Shown piece after piece: positions 39,541 to 49,768 of a stretch of DNA of 64,000 bases. A model generated the notes under the pieces. That model was given only the letters and a program-made list of their open reading frames with translations. It was not told the DNA's origin and ran no database searches. Positions within the stretch are counted from its first letter, which is position 1. Every line of letters starts with the position of its first letter. The stretch is from the NCBI GenBank assembly GCA_032718475.1, contig JAUCBJ010006913.1, positions 1 to 64,000 on the forward strand, read 5' to 3'. A program made the translations under genes and the position numbers. This DNA comes from Nemertoderma westbladi (taxonomy: Eukaryota > Xenacoelomorpha > Nemertodermatida > Nemertodermatidae).

Positions 39541-42500
39541 CTACGGCGGTGGGGCAACATCCGCATTCGCATGCACAATGGCTATGTCTGCAACTGAATT
39601 TGTGCAGCGAATGGGTCGTCTAGCAGCCGACCGGTGTCCACGGAGACACATGAGGGCCGACCGCAACAACGCGAAGTTCAACTTTCGCCGAACCCATGTG
39701 ATGCACTCCGCATACCGCGTTTCTCTCTTCTCCGCCAGGCGGTGCGCCAACCGCTTCACCAGATGTATGGCTGAAGGCGCCATACCACCAAACGCAGAAA
39801 ATATCAGAGGCGTGAAGGTGGCGTGTTCCACCTCCCTCACTCGTTCCTGATACTTTAGGTTCTTCCGCGCTTCATGGTAAAGGTGGGCTGACGGTAGGGA
39901 CATGGCAGCATTAGTTTCTGCCAGTGGATTGAAGACTGAGACGTCTAGGAACGTCTTCTGGAACCGATTGCCCCAGAAGCCGCTCACTGAGACGTCCAAT
40001 CTCGCCAGCTGGTCCGTTGAAGTGCTGCGGTGTTCAAACTGCTCGCCCGTTAGCGGTTGGAGGACTGGCTCCACAGCCACATTATGTGACACCTCCGTCA
40101 GAGCATCAGCGACAAAGTCCCGGATCTCGTTGTACCTGATGGAAGGAAATCCTCCAGTGGGGCACGACAGAACGTGGGTAGGAGAAAATCGCTCCCCACA
40201 GACACAACGAGACGGTAGAGACTTTGGTATCCACCCATATCGGAGGCACAGGGCATCCCTGAATTCACCCTTGTCCAGGTGGGTGTCCTGGAGGATGAGT
40301 GGCTTGGTGTTGAGCCAGATACCTTTTCGGTGGTCAGTCCGTGGAGCCGCCGCTGGGGAGGAGATAATATTCCCACCACTTCCTCTCTCTTTTCCATCGA
40401 CTGGAGCAGCGCCTCTACCTTCAACCTGCCCACCACCTCCGTTTGTTTCTCCCGGACCTGCGCCATTGTATCTGGTGTGGCGCTGATGAATGGCTCACAG
40501 ACCCGAAGCGAGCTGGTATACTGATGTGACAGGTCAGTGGGCACCGGAATGCCAATACCCCCGTCACGGACTGGCAGGGAAAGTAACAGGCGTTCCTCTT
40601 TTGAGATGGCTGGCCGATCGGTGAGACGGCAAAGGAATCGATTTACAGCCTCCTCCAACAGGGTGAGATGGGCTGGCGCGGTGGATACAACACGGGTGAT
40701 GAACCGCCACCGACAGGCAAGGCCAAACGCGAGGCCCGCGTACGCACAGTGGGGGTCCACTGCTGCCACCCCTGCGAGACGATCCACTTCCATGGCGAAC
40801 TCCTGAGCCTTCTCTTCTAGGAACGTGGTGCAATACTCCTCAGTGCCAACAACCCCGCCGAGTAGCTCATGGCCTGTCGTGTTGATGGTGACACCAGTAT
40901 TGGCGAAAAGAATCTCAGCCTCTTCCAACATTGCTGGTTTCACTGTGAGGTGACACTTGGATGGGAAGTAGCCGAAGAGAGGACCCCTTGTGGTAGCGAC
41001 CTCTAGGAAGGCCCGTAGGTCAGTGAGTTTTCCTGCCGCATTGCCATCATCCGCATACCACCGCTGTGTGGCCTTGCTTGCATGTCCCAACTCAGCTAAT
41101 AGTGGCATAATGGAGCACCCATACATCGCCATGGCAATGGGGTCACCCTGTGTGGTCCCCTTTTCAGAGAGCAACGTCTCCCCTCCCACAAAGAGTCGAG
41201 CTGGTTCGCTGTAGCAATTGGTGACTACGGTGAGAAGGGCAGGGCAGACAACTCCAATGTTGTGGAGGGCAGCCGAACGGTTCAGTACGTTGAAGGCATT
41301 TGTAGCGTCTATCTGTAGAACCCCGTCACAGTCGTCCGAGTCCCACTCCATCGTGAGGCTGTGGATGGCGAATTCAATGCCAGCCTTCTGACCCAGACAG
41401 AGTTGGGTGTTCCCACCGACAGACTCAAGATCCTGACGGATACAATGGGTGATAGATTTACCTATGACGCGGCGCAACACCTCACCTATCCCTATGGGTC
41501 TGACGCCCGGGTTTTTGTCCAGTGCAATAAGTCTGGCAGACAGTAGCGCAGATAGAGACCCCTGAGAAGTCTTGGTCTGTGCGAGTTGTTTCGCCAAGTC
41601 TGCGATCCTCTCACCCAGCTCGGAAGACTGTGTCCGAAACCGGGTAAGGAGGTGCTTCCAACCCTGAACATCAACTCCCGATGGACCAGCGGCGTTTCCC
41701 TTCATTCTAAGCAAGCTCCCAAGGATGAGCTTCCCATCGATCGCCTCAAACACAACGCTGTGGTGCTGTGGCGCCTCAGGGAAATGCGATAGCAGGGTCG
41801 ACTCGTCTACGGGCTGCGCTGGAGGATGTTTCGCTCGCAGAACATCCCGGACCACCTTGGTTTTCCCATCTTTGTCCGTGAATGAGTCATTCAGACTCAG
41901 TGGAGAACCGCGGTGTAACTGTCCAAGAACTCTCGTCGCCGCCGAAATATTCCCAGTCAGCATGTGGCGGGTGAACGCCTTCTGGAGTGCTACGTCCTGA
42001 GAGGCTGGGGGTCGTCGCTTAGGAAGGTGTGTCTGAATGGCCCTGGCCTCCACCATGAGTTCGTCGAATTTTGCTTCCCTCCAGCTCACTAGACGGCGTT
42101 GGAGAATGTGCCGGTGTGTGGCCGTGGTGGAAGACCGACTCGGTTTCTGTAAGAGGAGAGCTGGCAATATCATCATTGCCATGAGGGCGACCTCATGTAG
42201 GGGATTTTCACTGATTGCCAGCGCCAACAACCGAGAAATCTCTGCCACCAATTCTCTACCCACGGCCCCCTGAGGAACCAGGAATAGGTTTGGCTGCCAG
42301 TGTACTATGCTGTTGTACACTGTGTTGATTGACTCTATTATTTGGTGCCTGGGCAAGGATTCATTGAACCATACTGCGGAGTCGACTCGACTTGTTGAAG
42401 TGAGTACAACACTGGACAGGGAGGATGGCAGAGGTCGACCGATAGATGCCGAGGGTGCCAACTGGACTGGTGGGGGACCCGGCTGGATTGCTGGGGGACC

Positions 42501-43550
42501 CGACCGGACTGAAGGGGGACCCGACTGGTCTGAAGGGGGACCCGACTGGACTGCTGGGGGACCCGACTGGACTCCTGAGGGACCCGACTGGTCTGATGGG
42601 GGACCTGACTGGACTGAAGGGGGACCCGACTGGACTGCTGGGGGACCCGACTGGACTCCTGAGGGACCCGACTGGTCTGATGGGGGACCCGACTGGACTG
42701 ATGGGGGACCCGACTGGACTGCTGGGGGACCCGACTGGACTCCCGAGGGACCTGACTGGTCTGAAGGGGGACCCGACTGGACTGCTGGGGGACCCGACTG
42801 GACTCCCGAGGGACCCGACTGGTCTGATGGGGGACCCGACTGGGACTGCTGGGCGACCCGACTGGACTGGACATATGGGGGACCCGACTGGACTGATGGG
42901 GGACCCGACTGGACTGCTGGGCGCACCGACTGGACTGATGGGGGACCCAACTGGACTGGTGGGGGACCCAACTGGACTGATGGGGGACCCGACTGGACTG
43001 CTGGGTGCACCGACTGGACTGCAGGGGGACCCGACTGGACTGAAGGGGGACCAGACTGGACTGCTGAGGGAACGGACTGGACTGCTCGGGGATCTGAAAA
43101 GTTCGGGGTCTGAAGTATAACGTCTTTAACTGCTGACCCCAAAGCAGACCCTGTACCGGGGCTCCGAATCCTAGATATGATGGCACTGGCCCTCGCTCGT
43201 GCTGCGCCCGGAGACCAAACTGGAGAGTTCAATGATGCTGACGCACTGGCAGCTAGCGGATTATCCTGGACGATCGGGGATCCACCCAGTATAGTTTCGT
43301 CCTGATCCATCAATGTATCGTCCGCTGGACTTTCCAAAGCTGCGCAAGAGTTAAGCGGCTGTGAGACTGACGTCTGGGAGAACGAAGGTCGTTTGTGGCG
43401 ATCCGGTAGAGGTTGAGAGGAAGGGTGCTGGCTGTTCTCGCAATTGCCGTTTCTTCCTGGGGCACACGATAAGCACCGCAAGCTATTCCTGACGCATATA
43501 CATTTCTTGCAGCGCCCGGACCGTCCATTGCAGCCGCAACAAGCTGCCAT
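39541..43550 (-). pseudogene. Retrotransposon polyprotein: CXC finger, reverse transcriptase, endonuclease-like tail; one frameshift
   Basis: The frame is open from 43550 (ATG; a GTG-led extension to 43625 is less likely) to a stop at 40098, about 1150 residues. Residues 4-37 form a Cys-rich CXC-type finger (CCGCNGRSGRC, then CKKCICVRN and CLSC). About residues 150-370 are low-complexity VQSGPP repeats. The reverse transcriptase follows: RPIGIGEVLRRVIGKS, LQIDATNAFN with catalytic D748, EKGTTQGDPIAMAMY near 797, and YADD at 832-835. Near 40325 one base appears to be missing, because the conserved continuation (WLNTKPLILQDTHLDKGEF) is read in the next frame. That frame carries a CxC...H...C knuckle (CVCGERFSPTHVLSC) and, further on, RLDVSVSGFWG...FLDVSVFNP, which fits a PD-(D/E)XK restriction-like endonuclease, then REVEHATFTPLIFSAFGG, ending at 39541. 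RT, then knuckle, then endonuclease is the order found in R2-type elements; the clade assignment is inference. The copy is broken only by this frameshift. Confidence 0.8.
42450..43100 (-). repeat. Coding tandem repeat (VQSGPP heptads) inside the retrotransposon ORF
   Basis: On the plus strand this is about 30 imperfect 21-bp units of the form gggggacccgactggactgc. On the coding strand they read as P-P-x-V-Q-S-G heptads. A break near 42840-42870 (PPYVQSSRVAQQSQ) interrupts the regular pattern but keeps the frame. The two other frames on the plus strand are open as a shadow. Such a linker between an N-terminal finger and an RT is likely unstructured. Confidence 0.85.
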
Positions 43551-43712
43551 CAAAACGCCGGCTGCAGTGACGCGTTCACTCGAATAGAGAGGCGACACAA
43601 TCAGAAATATATAATTTGGCGCCACAAAGTCTGACAGTTGTCAAGGCAGTAGTCAGTACAGCAGTACAGTTCAGTACCAATTACGCAGAGTTATTCCAAT
43701 CCAGCTGCTACT

Positions 43713-46700
43713 GGTAAAAAGCAAAAAGCCTTGAAACTAAAACAAAAGAAGTGAGTAGTAGAGCCAGCCAAGACTCTACTCCTGAAGTACCACCGCTATT
43801 CTGGTACACAAAAAGCATTGAAACTAAAACAAAATAAGTGAGTAGTAGAGCCGGCCAAGACTCTACTACTGAAGTACCACCGCTATTCTGGTACACAAAA
43901 ACCATTGAAACTAAAACAAAAGAAGTGAGTAGTAGAGCCAGCCAAGACTCTACTACTGAAGTACCACCGCTATTCTGGTACACAAAAAGCATTGAAATTA
44001 AAACAAAAGAAGTGAGTAGTAGAGCCGGCCAAGAATCTACTACTGAAGTACCACCGCTATTCTGGTACACAAAAAGCATTGAAACTAAAACAAAAGAAGT
44101 GAGTAGTAGAGCCGGCCAAGACTCTACTCCTGAAGTACCACCGCTATTCTGGTACACAAAAAGCATTGAAACTAAAACAAAAGAAGTGAGTAGTAGAGCC
44201 GGCCAAGACTCTACTCCTGAAGTACCACCGCTATTCTGGTACACAAAAAGCATTGAAACTAAAACAAAATAAGTGAGTAGTAGAGCCGGCCAAGACTCTA
44301 CTACTGAAGTACCACCGCTATTCTGGTACACAAAAAGCATTGAAACTAAAACAAAAGAAGTGAGTAGTAGAGCCGGCCAAGACTCTACTACTGAAGTACC
44401 ACCGCTACTTTGGTACACAAAAACCATTGAAACTAAATCAAAAGAAGTGAGTAGTAGAGCCGGCCAAGACTCTACTCCTGAAGTACCACCGCTATTCTGG
44501 TACACAAAAAGCATTGAAACTAAAACAAAATAAGTGAGTAGTAGAGCCGGCCAAGACTCTACTACTGAAGTACCACCGCTATTCTGGTACACAAAAAGCA
44601 TTGAAACTAAAACAAAAGAAGTGAGTAGTAGAGCCGGCCAAGACTCTACTACTGAAGTACCACCGCTATTCTGGTACACAAAAACCATTGAAACTAAAAC
44701 AAAAGAAGTGAGTAGTAGAGCCGGCCAAGACTCTACTACTGAAGTACCACCGCTATTCTGGTACACAAAAAGCATTGAAATTAAAACAAAAGAAGTGAGT
44801 AGTAGAGCCGGCCAAGACTCTACTCCTGAAGTACCACCGCTATTCTGGTACACAAAAAGCATTGAAACTAAAACAAAATAAGTGAGTAGTAGAGCCGGCC
44901 AAGACTCTACTACTGAAGTACCACCGCTATTCTGGTACACAAAAAGCATTGAAATTAAAACAAAAGAAGTGAGTAGTAGAGCCGGCCAAGACTCTACTAC
45001 TGAAGTACCACCGCTACTTTGGTACACAAAAACCATTGAAACTAAATCAAAAGAAGTGAGTAGTAGAGCCGGCCAAGACTCTACTCCTGAAGTACCACCG
45101 CTATTCTGGTACACAAAAAGCATTGAAACTAAAACAAAATAAGTGAGTAGTAGAGCCGGCCAAGACTCTACTACTGAAGTACCACCGCTATTCTGGTACA
45201 CAAAAAGCATTGAAACTAAAACAAAATAAGTGAGTAGTAGAGCCGGCCAAGACTCTACTACTGAAGTACCACCGCTATTCTGGTACACAAAAAGCATTGA
45301 AACTAAAACAAAATAAGTGAGTAGTAGAGCCGGCCAAGACTCTACTACTGAAGTACCACCGCTACTTTGGTACACAAAAACCATTGAAACTAAATCAAAA
45401 GAAGTGAGTAGTAGAGCCGGCCAAGACTCTACTCCTGAAGTACCACCGCTATTCTGGTACACAAAAAGCATTGAAACTAAAACAAAATAAGTGAGTAGTA
45501 GAGCCGGCCAAGACTCTACTACTGAAGTACCACCGCTATTCTGGTACACAAAAAGCATTGAAATTAAAACAAAAGAAGTGAGTAGTAGAGCCGGCCAAGA
45601 CTCTACTACTGAAGTACCACCGCTACTTTGGTACACAAAAACCATTGAAACTAAATCAAAAGAAGTGAGTAGTAGAGCCGGCCAAGACTCTACTCCTGAA
45701 GTACCACCGCTATTCTGGTACACAAAAAGCATTGAAACTAAAACAAAATAAGTGAGTAGTAGAGCCGGCCAAGACTCTACTACTGAAGTACCACCGCTAT
45801 TCTGGTACACAAAAAGCATTGAAACTAAAACAAAATAAGTGAGTAGTAGAGCCGGCCAAGACTCTACTACTGAAGTACCACCGCTATTCTGGTACACAAA
45901 AAGCATTGAAACTAAAACAAAATAAGTGAGTAGTAGAGCCGGCCAAGACTCTACTACTGAAGTACCACCGCTATTCTGGTACACAAAAAGCATTGAAATT
46001 AAAACAAAAGAAGTGAGTAGTAGAGCCGGCCAAGACTCTACTACTGAAGTACCACCGCTACTTTGGTACACAAAAACCATTGAAACTAAATCAAAAGAAG
46101 TGAGTAGTAGAGCCGGCCAAGACTCTACTCCTGAAGTACCACCGCTATTCTGGTACACAAAAAGCATTGAAACTAAAACAAAATAAGTGAGTAGTAGAGC
46201 CGGCCAAGACTCTACTACTGAAGTACCACCGCTATTCTGGTACACAAAAAGCATTGAAACTAAAACAAAATAAGTGAGTAGTAGAGCCGGCCAAGACTCT
46301 ACTACTGAAGTACCACCGCTATTCTGGTACACAAAAAGCATTGAAACTAAAACAAAATAAGTGAGTAGTAGAGCCGGCCAAGACTCTACTACTGAAGTAC
46401 CACCGCTACTTTGGTACACAAAAACCATTGAAACTAAATCAAAAGAAGTGAGTAGTAGAGCCGGCCAAGACTCTACTCCTGAAGTACCACCGCTATTCTG
46501 GTACACAAAAAGCATTGAAACTAAAACAAAATAAGTGAGTAGTAGAGCCGGCCAAGACTCTACTACTGAAGTACCACCGCTATTCTGGTACACAAAAAGC
46601 ATTGAAACTAAAACAAAAGAAGTGAGTAGTAGAGCCGGCCAAGACTCTACTACTGAAGTACCACCGCTATTCTGGTACACAAAAACCATTGAAACTAAAA

Positions 46701-47283
46701 CAAAAGAAGTGAGTAGTAGAGCCGGCCAAGACTCTACTACTGAAGTACCACCGCTATTCTGGTACACAAAAAGCATTGAAATTAAAACAAAAGAAGTGAG
46801 TAGTAGAGCCGGCCAAGACTCTACTCCTGAAGTACCACCGCTATTCTGGTACACAAAAAGCATTGAAACTAAAACAAAATAAGTGAGTAGTAGAGCCGGC
46901 CAAGACTCTACTACTGAAGTACCACCGCTATTCTGGTACACAAAAAGCATTGAAACTAAAACAAAAGAAGTGAGTAGTAGAGCCGGCCAAGACTCTACTC
47001 CTGAAGTACCACCGCTATTCTGGTACACAAAAAGCATTGAAACTAAAACAAAAGAAGTGAGAAGTAGAGCCGGCCAAGACTCTACTACTGAAGTACCACC
47101 GCTATTCTGGTACACAAAAAGCATTGAAACTAAAACAAAAGAAGTGAGTAGTAGAGCCGGCCAAGACTCTACTCCTGAAGTACCACCGCTATTCTGGTAC
47201 ACAAAAAGCATTGAAACTAAAACAAAAGAAGTGAGTAGTAGAGCCGGCCAAGACTCTACTACTGAAGTACCACCGCTATTCTG
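43713..47283. repeat. 87-bp satellite, about 41 copies (right block)
   Basis: This is the continuation of the left block beyond the retrotransposon. Units carry the same variants; the block with gaaattaaaac followed by tactttgg and aaatcaaaag recurs at 5- and 7-unit spacings (44882, 45491, 45926). The first unit after the insertion is degenerate. The array ends abruptly at ctattctg (47283). The minus strand is again open throughout (1167 codons). Confidence 0.96.
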
Positions 47284-48277
47284 AACAACATCAGCATTTA
47301 AATCAGGAAATGGGAAGACAGTAACCAGAAAGTCGTTAATAATTACTGTAATTACTGCAGTATCATAGTTAAATGTAAAAAAGTATTAAAAATTAGTAAA
47401 AATAGTGTAGATGTAAGTAGTATGTATAGTATACACGGGGAGGGGGCTTTATGCTAATAGCAATGGTCAATTAATATTTCGTATCATGTTAAAATCTCAA
47501 TTAAGAGAAAGGAAGGGAGTATGTTACAGTGGCAATAATATCATCCTAATTCATTAGTTATTATCACCGATAAAACTCACCCGTTGAGGAAAAATTATGA
47601 AAACAGCCAAGTCATCCTGTACGGAATATAATTATAGGAATTCCCCCCCCCCCCCCCCCCCCCCCTTCACTAACCCTCCACTCTCCTGAGCAACCCTTGT
47701 TGTTAAGTGTCTGGCCCTCGGCTTCACTAAAGTCAGTTAAAAGCTACAGTATGATTTATTTCGGCGCAGATTAACTAAGAGCAGCTGAGGAACTCGTTTC
47801 TACACCCTCAGATATCCATTAACTCAACGGTTAATCACTGATACCCACTGGGGCGACCAGCTCCCCTACCGGTAGCCAGCTACTCTACTCTACAGCTATG
47901 GGCCTACAGTATAGCCGGTCCCAGGATCACCATGGCTTATCTGTGCAGCACTTAACCTTCGGATACAGAGTTGGCGGATTAAATGCTGCGGGTTATCTAC
48001 GTGGGGGAAAAACGAATCAGTGGAAAATGCGTTAAAATCCCCAGAAATGCTAAGAAACTATCGGATTTGTGTTGGATAGTGTACTCTATATTACATTTTG
48101 AGAGATTAGTGACGATTCAATACTCAACTATACAGTATAATTAAGTTTGCTTAGGTACTGTATATTACAGTAGTTGCTAATAATACTGTATATAATGTAA
48201 ACTGTTGAATATATGACTAATGGAACACTTTCCAGTAATACAGTAAGAAGTATAGCGTCTCACTAGGGCTATTGTAT
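47284..48277. other. Unique intronic DNA with a C23 tract
   Basis: No gene is recognised. A run of 23 cytosines occupies 47643-47665. The remainder is AT-rich with scattered tacagta/tactgta words. Confidence 0.6.
47643..47665. repeat. C23 homopolymer
   Basis: A run of 23 cytosines on the plus strand, the second long poly-C tract in the same intron and in the same orientation as the one at 20583. Confidence 0.9.
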
Positions 48278-48564
48278 ATTTACATCGTACTTACTACGAG
48301 GATCGGCATGCTGCATTGCAGCTGCATAAGGATGCTGTGCCGGGTTTTCCACATAATTGCGCCGCCACAACTCCCTATCACCCATGACATTTGCTAGATC
48401 AGCCGCATCTTCAAGGCCAGTGTCCTTTAAGATGCGTCTCCAGAAAGTCATGGGCTGTCCACCATGCTTATTCACTCCATGAGGCTGCCAAAGTACAAGA
48501 TTATGCACTGGCTGGTCCTCACCGCGAAAGCAATATCCTGCAAAGCGGAGGCGATTTACATCGT
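48278..48564 (-). mobile_element. Short 3' LINE fragment, same family as 22974-23942, with an 11-bp duplication
   Basis: The 11-bp sequence atttacatcgt occurs at 48278-48288 and 48554-48564 and brackets a 265-bp fragment. On the minus strand the fragment encodes a C-terminal segment very close to that of the first copy: DQPVHNLVLWQPHGVNKHG...MTFWRRILKDTGLEDAADLANVMGDRELWRRN. It is followed by the same non-coding end (gcatgccgatcctcgtagta). It is a severely 5'-truncated insertion; the frame is intact over the fragment but there is no start and no enzyme core. Confidence 0.87.
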
Positions 48565-48831
48565 GCTATACTGTACATAATCTATATCTGGATCAAATTG
48601 GAGATTAAACTTTGTTATGAAATATTTACTGATATACTAGTGTCAAATGTCCCAACCTGAGGAACTTTGATAAATATGAAAAATAAATATACAAGATTAT
48701 ATATCAGACATATTCTGTAAACTTTAACATAATACCATAAATAGTTGACGATCATTTTCATATATCCAAAAGAAATGTTAATGATACATATGAAAGGGGG
48801 TTACAGTAACTATTTTAATTTCCTTTTTCAG

Positions 48832-49079
48832 ACACTCCTGCTGTTAATATATCGGTCAGCAGTAAAGTCCAGTACATTCAGCTGGGCAGTAGAGCTGAAC
48901 TGGTGTGCGACAGTAGAGGTTACCCTGAGCCTGACATACACTGGAGCAGACTGGAGGCGCCTCTACCGGGAAGCACTAAGGTCGACGGGGGCCGTCTGGT
49001 CATACAGTCTGGAACTGCAGAGGACGCCGGCACATACAGATGCGTGGGCGTAAATGATTTCGGTTCGGCCCAATCTGAG
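48832..49079 (+). CDS. Exon B of the multi-Ig-domain gene (one complete Ig domain)
   Basis: The exon follows a pyrimidine tract and AG at 48830-48831 and ends before a plausible donor (GAG, then gtgcgt; GT at 49080-49081). Joined to exon A it continues as D-TPAVNISVSSKVQYIQL and covers a full I-set Ig domain: first cysteine in AELVCDSRGYPEP, the core tryptophan in DIHWSRLEAPLPG, and the second cysteine in EDAGTYRCVGVNDFGSAQSE (D-x-G-x-Y-x-C motif). The domain is extracellular by family. A next exon downstream is expected but not found in the window, so the following intron is at least 15 kb and contains the LTR element. An alternative donor at 49084 would add two residues. Perlecan-, hemicentin- or papilin-like proteins are candidates; I cannot choose between them. 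Confidence 0.87.
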
Positions 49080-49083
49080 GTGC

Positions 49084-49301
49084 GTGGAAGTTGTTGCCTA
49101 GGATACATACAGTATAGTGGAAGTTGTTGCCTAGGATACATACAGTATAGTGGAAGTTGTTGCCTAGGATACATACAGTATAGTGGAAGTTGTTGCCTCG
49201 GATACATACAGTATAGTGGAAGCAAAAGCCGTTGTCTGGGATATATACATACAGTATAGTGGAAGCAAAAGCCGTTGTCTGGGATATATACATACAGTAT
49301 A
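49084..49301. repeat. 33-bp and 43-bp tandem repeats starting at the Ig exon's splice donor
   Basis: Four 33-bp units starting gtggaagttgttgccta begin at 49084, 49117, 49150 and 49183. They are followed by two 43-bp units starting gtggaagcaaaagccgttg at 49216 and 49259. Further degenerate copies (gttgcctaggatacat) continue to about 49400. The first unit overlaps the intron start by a few bases, so the repeat grew directly from the exon edge. Confidence 0.9.
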
Positions 49302-49689
49302 GTGGAGGTTAAAATGGCTGTCTGTCTAGGGTACATGTACATGTACTACTAGTTAAAGCTGTTGCCTAGGATACATATACAGTAGTGGAAGTTAATGTGG
49401 TTCTCTTCTCTCTTAGATACGTATTAGTGGAGTTTGTTGTTGTTGTTGTTTGCAGTTTATTGAATGTCCAGGCCTACTTTATATATTTGTTTTTATATGT
49501 ACTGTACATATATGTTATGTCTTTGCTGTGTGTTGAATGTGTGACAATCATATAATATTTAACAATAGGGTTGTTGGTGCGCAAAAAAAATGTTGTGCTA
49601 GAAACTATTGAATAATGGGTAACAAGGTGGTCTGAATCACGTTTCAATATAAAAAATGTTTCGATATAAAATATCAATTCACGTCACGT
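49302..49689. other. Intronic DNA, no gene recognised
   Basis: Contains decayed repeat remnants, a (gtt)n run near 49436-49450 and AT-rich sequence leading into the 48-bp minisatellite. No supported ORF. Confidence 0.5.
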
Positions 49690-49768
49690 TTCAATATATA
49701 AAATAGCACTTGGAGTAGGCCTAGACCTACAGTGTGTGCCAATATGTAAAAAAGCACTTGGAGTAGGC
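49690..49768. repeat. 48-bp minisatellite, left end, interrupted by an LTR element
   Basis: About 1.6 units with the words aatagcacttggagtagg, cctagacctacagtgtgtgc and caatatgtaaaa precede the LTR at 49769. The same array resumes at 63086, so the element split it. Confidence 0.9.

Larger units (their letters stand above)
39367..43712 (-). mobile_element. Near full-length non-LTR retrotransposon inserted in the 87-bp satellite
   Basis: The satellite stops at ctattct (39366) and resumes near 43713 within the same unit, about where it broke off, so the 4.35-kb segment is an insertion into one satellite unit. On the minus strand it carries a single long coding region (43550 to 39541, with one frameshift) with zinc finger, proline-rich repeats, reverse transcriptase, CCHC-like knuckle and an endonuclease-like tail. 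There are no LTRs. The 3' end (near 39367) has no poly(A) tail and no clear target-site duplication is visible. The 5' end is not truncated in the coding part, so the copy is nearly complete. The resumed satellite unit is slightly altered (ggtaaaaagc for ggtacac), leaving the exact right boundary uncertain by about 10 bp. Confidence 0.85.
16352..48831 (+). other. 32.5-kb intron between the two Ig exons
   Basis: The donor gtaagt at 16352 and the acceptor (tttcctttttcag ending 48831) are both strong and the phases match (phase 1). Almost the whole intron is repeats and mobile elements: a solo LTR, a SINE with 27-bp array, two LINE copies, the 87-bp satellite and a non-LTR retrotransposon. Unique filler stretches without recognised genes are 16352-16940, 18002-18638, 20604-22973, 23943-24143, 47284-48277 and 48565-48831. 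Confidence 0.75.

Noticed and set aside
40537-40833. Short open frames on both strands within the RT region
   Set aside because: Shadows of the reverse transcriptase ORF; none carries conserved motifs.
42307-43120. Plus-strand open frames with GGPDWT or GDPTGL repeats
   Set aside because: Mirror frames of the VQSGPP repeat in the minus-strand retrotransposon ORF, which carries the conserved domains.
24144-47283. CRISPR-like array
   Set aside because: There are no unique spacers; units are head-to-tail with shared variants, which is a satellite, and the genome is animal.
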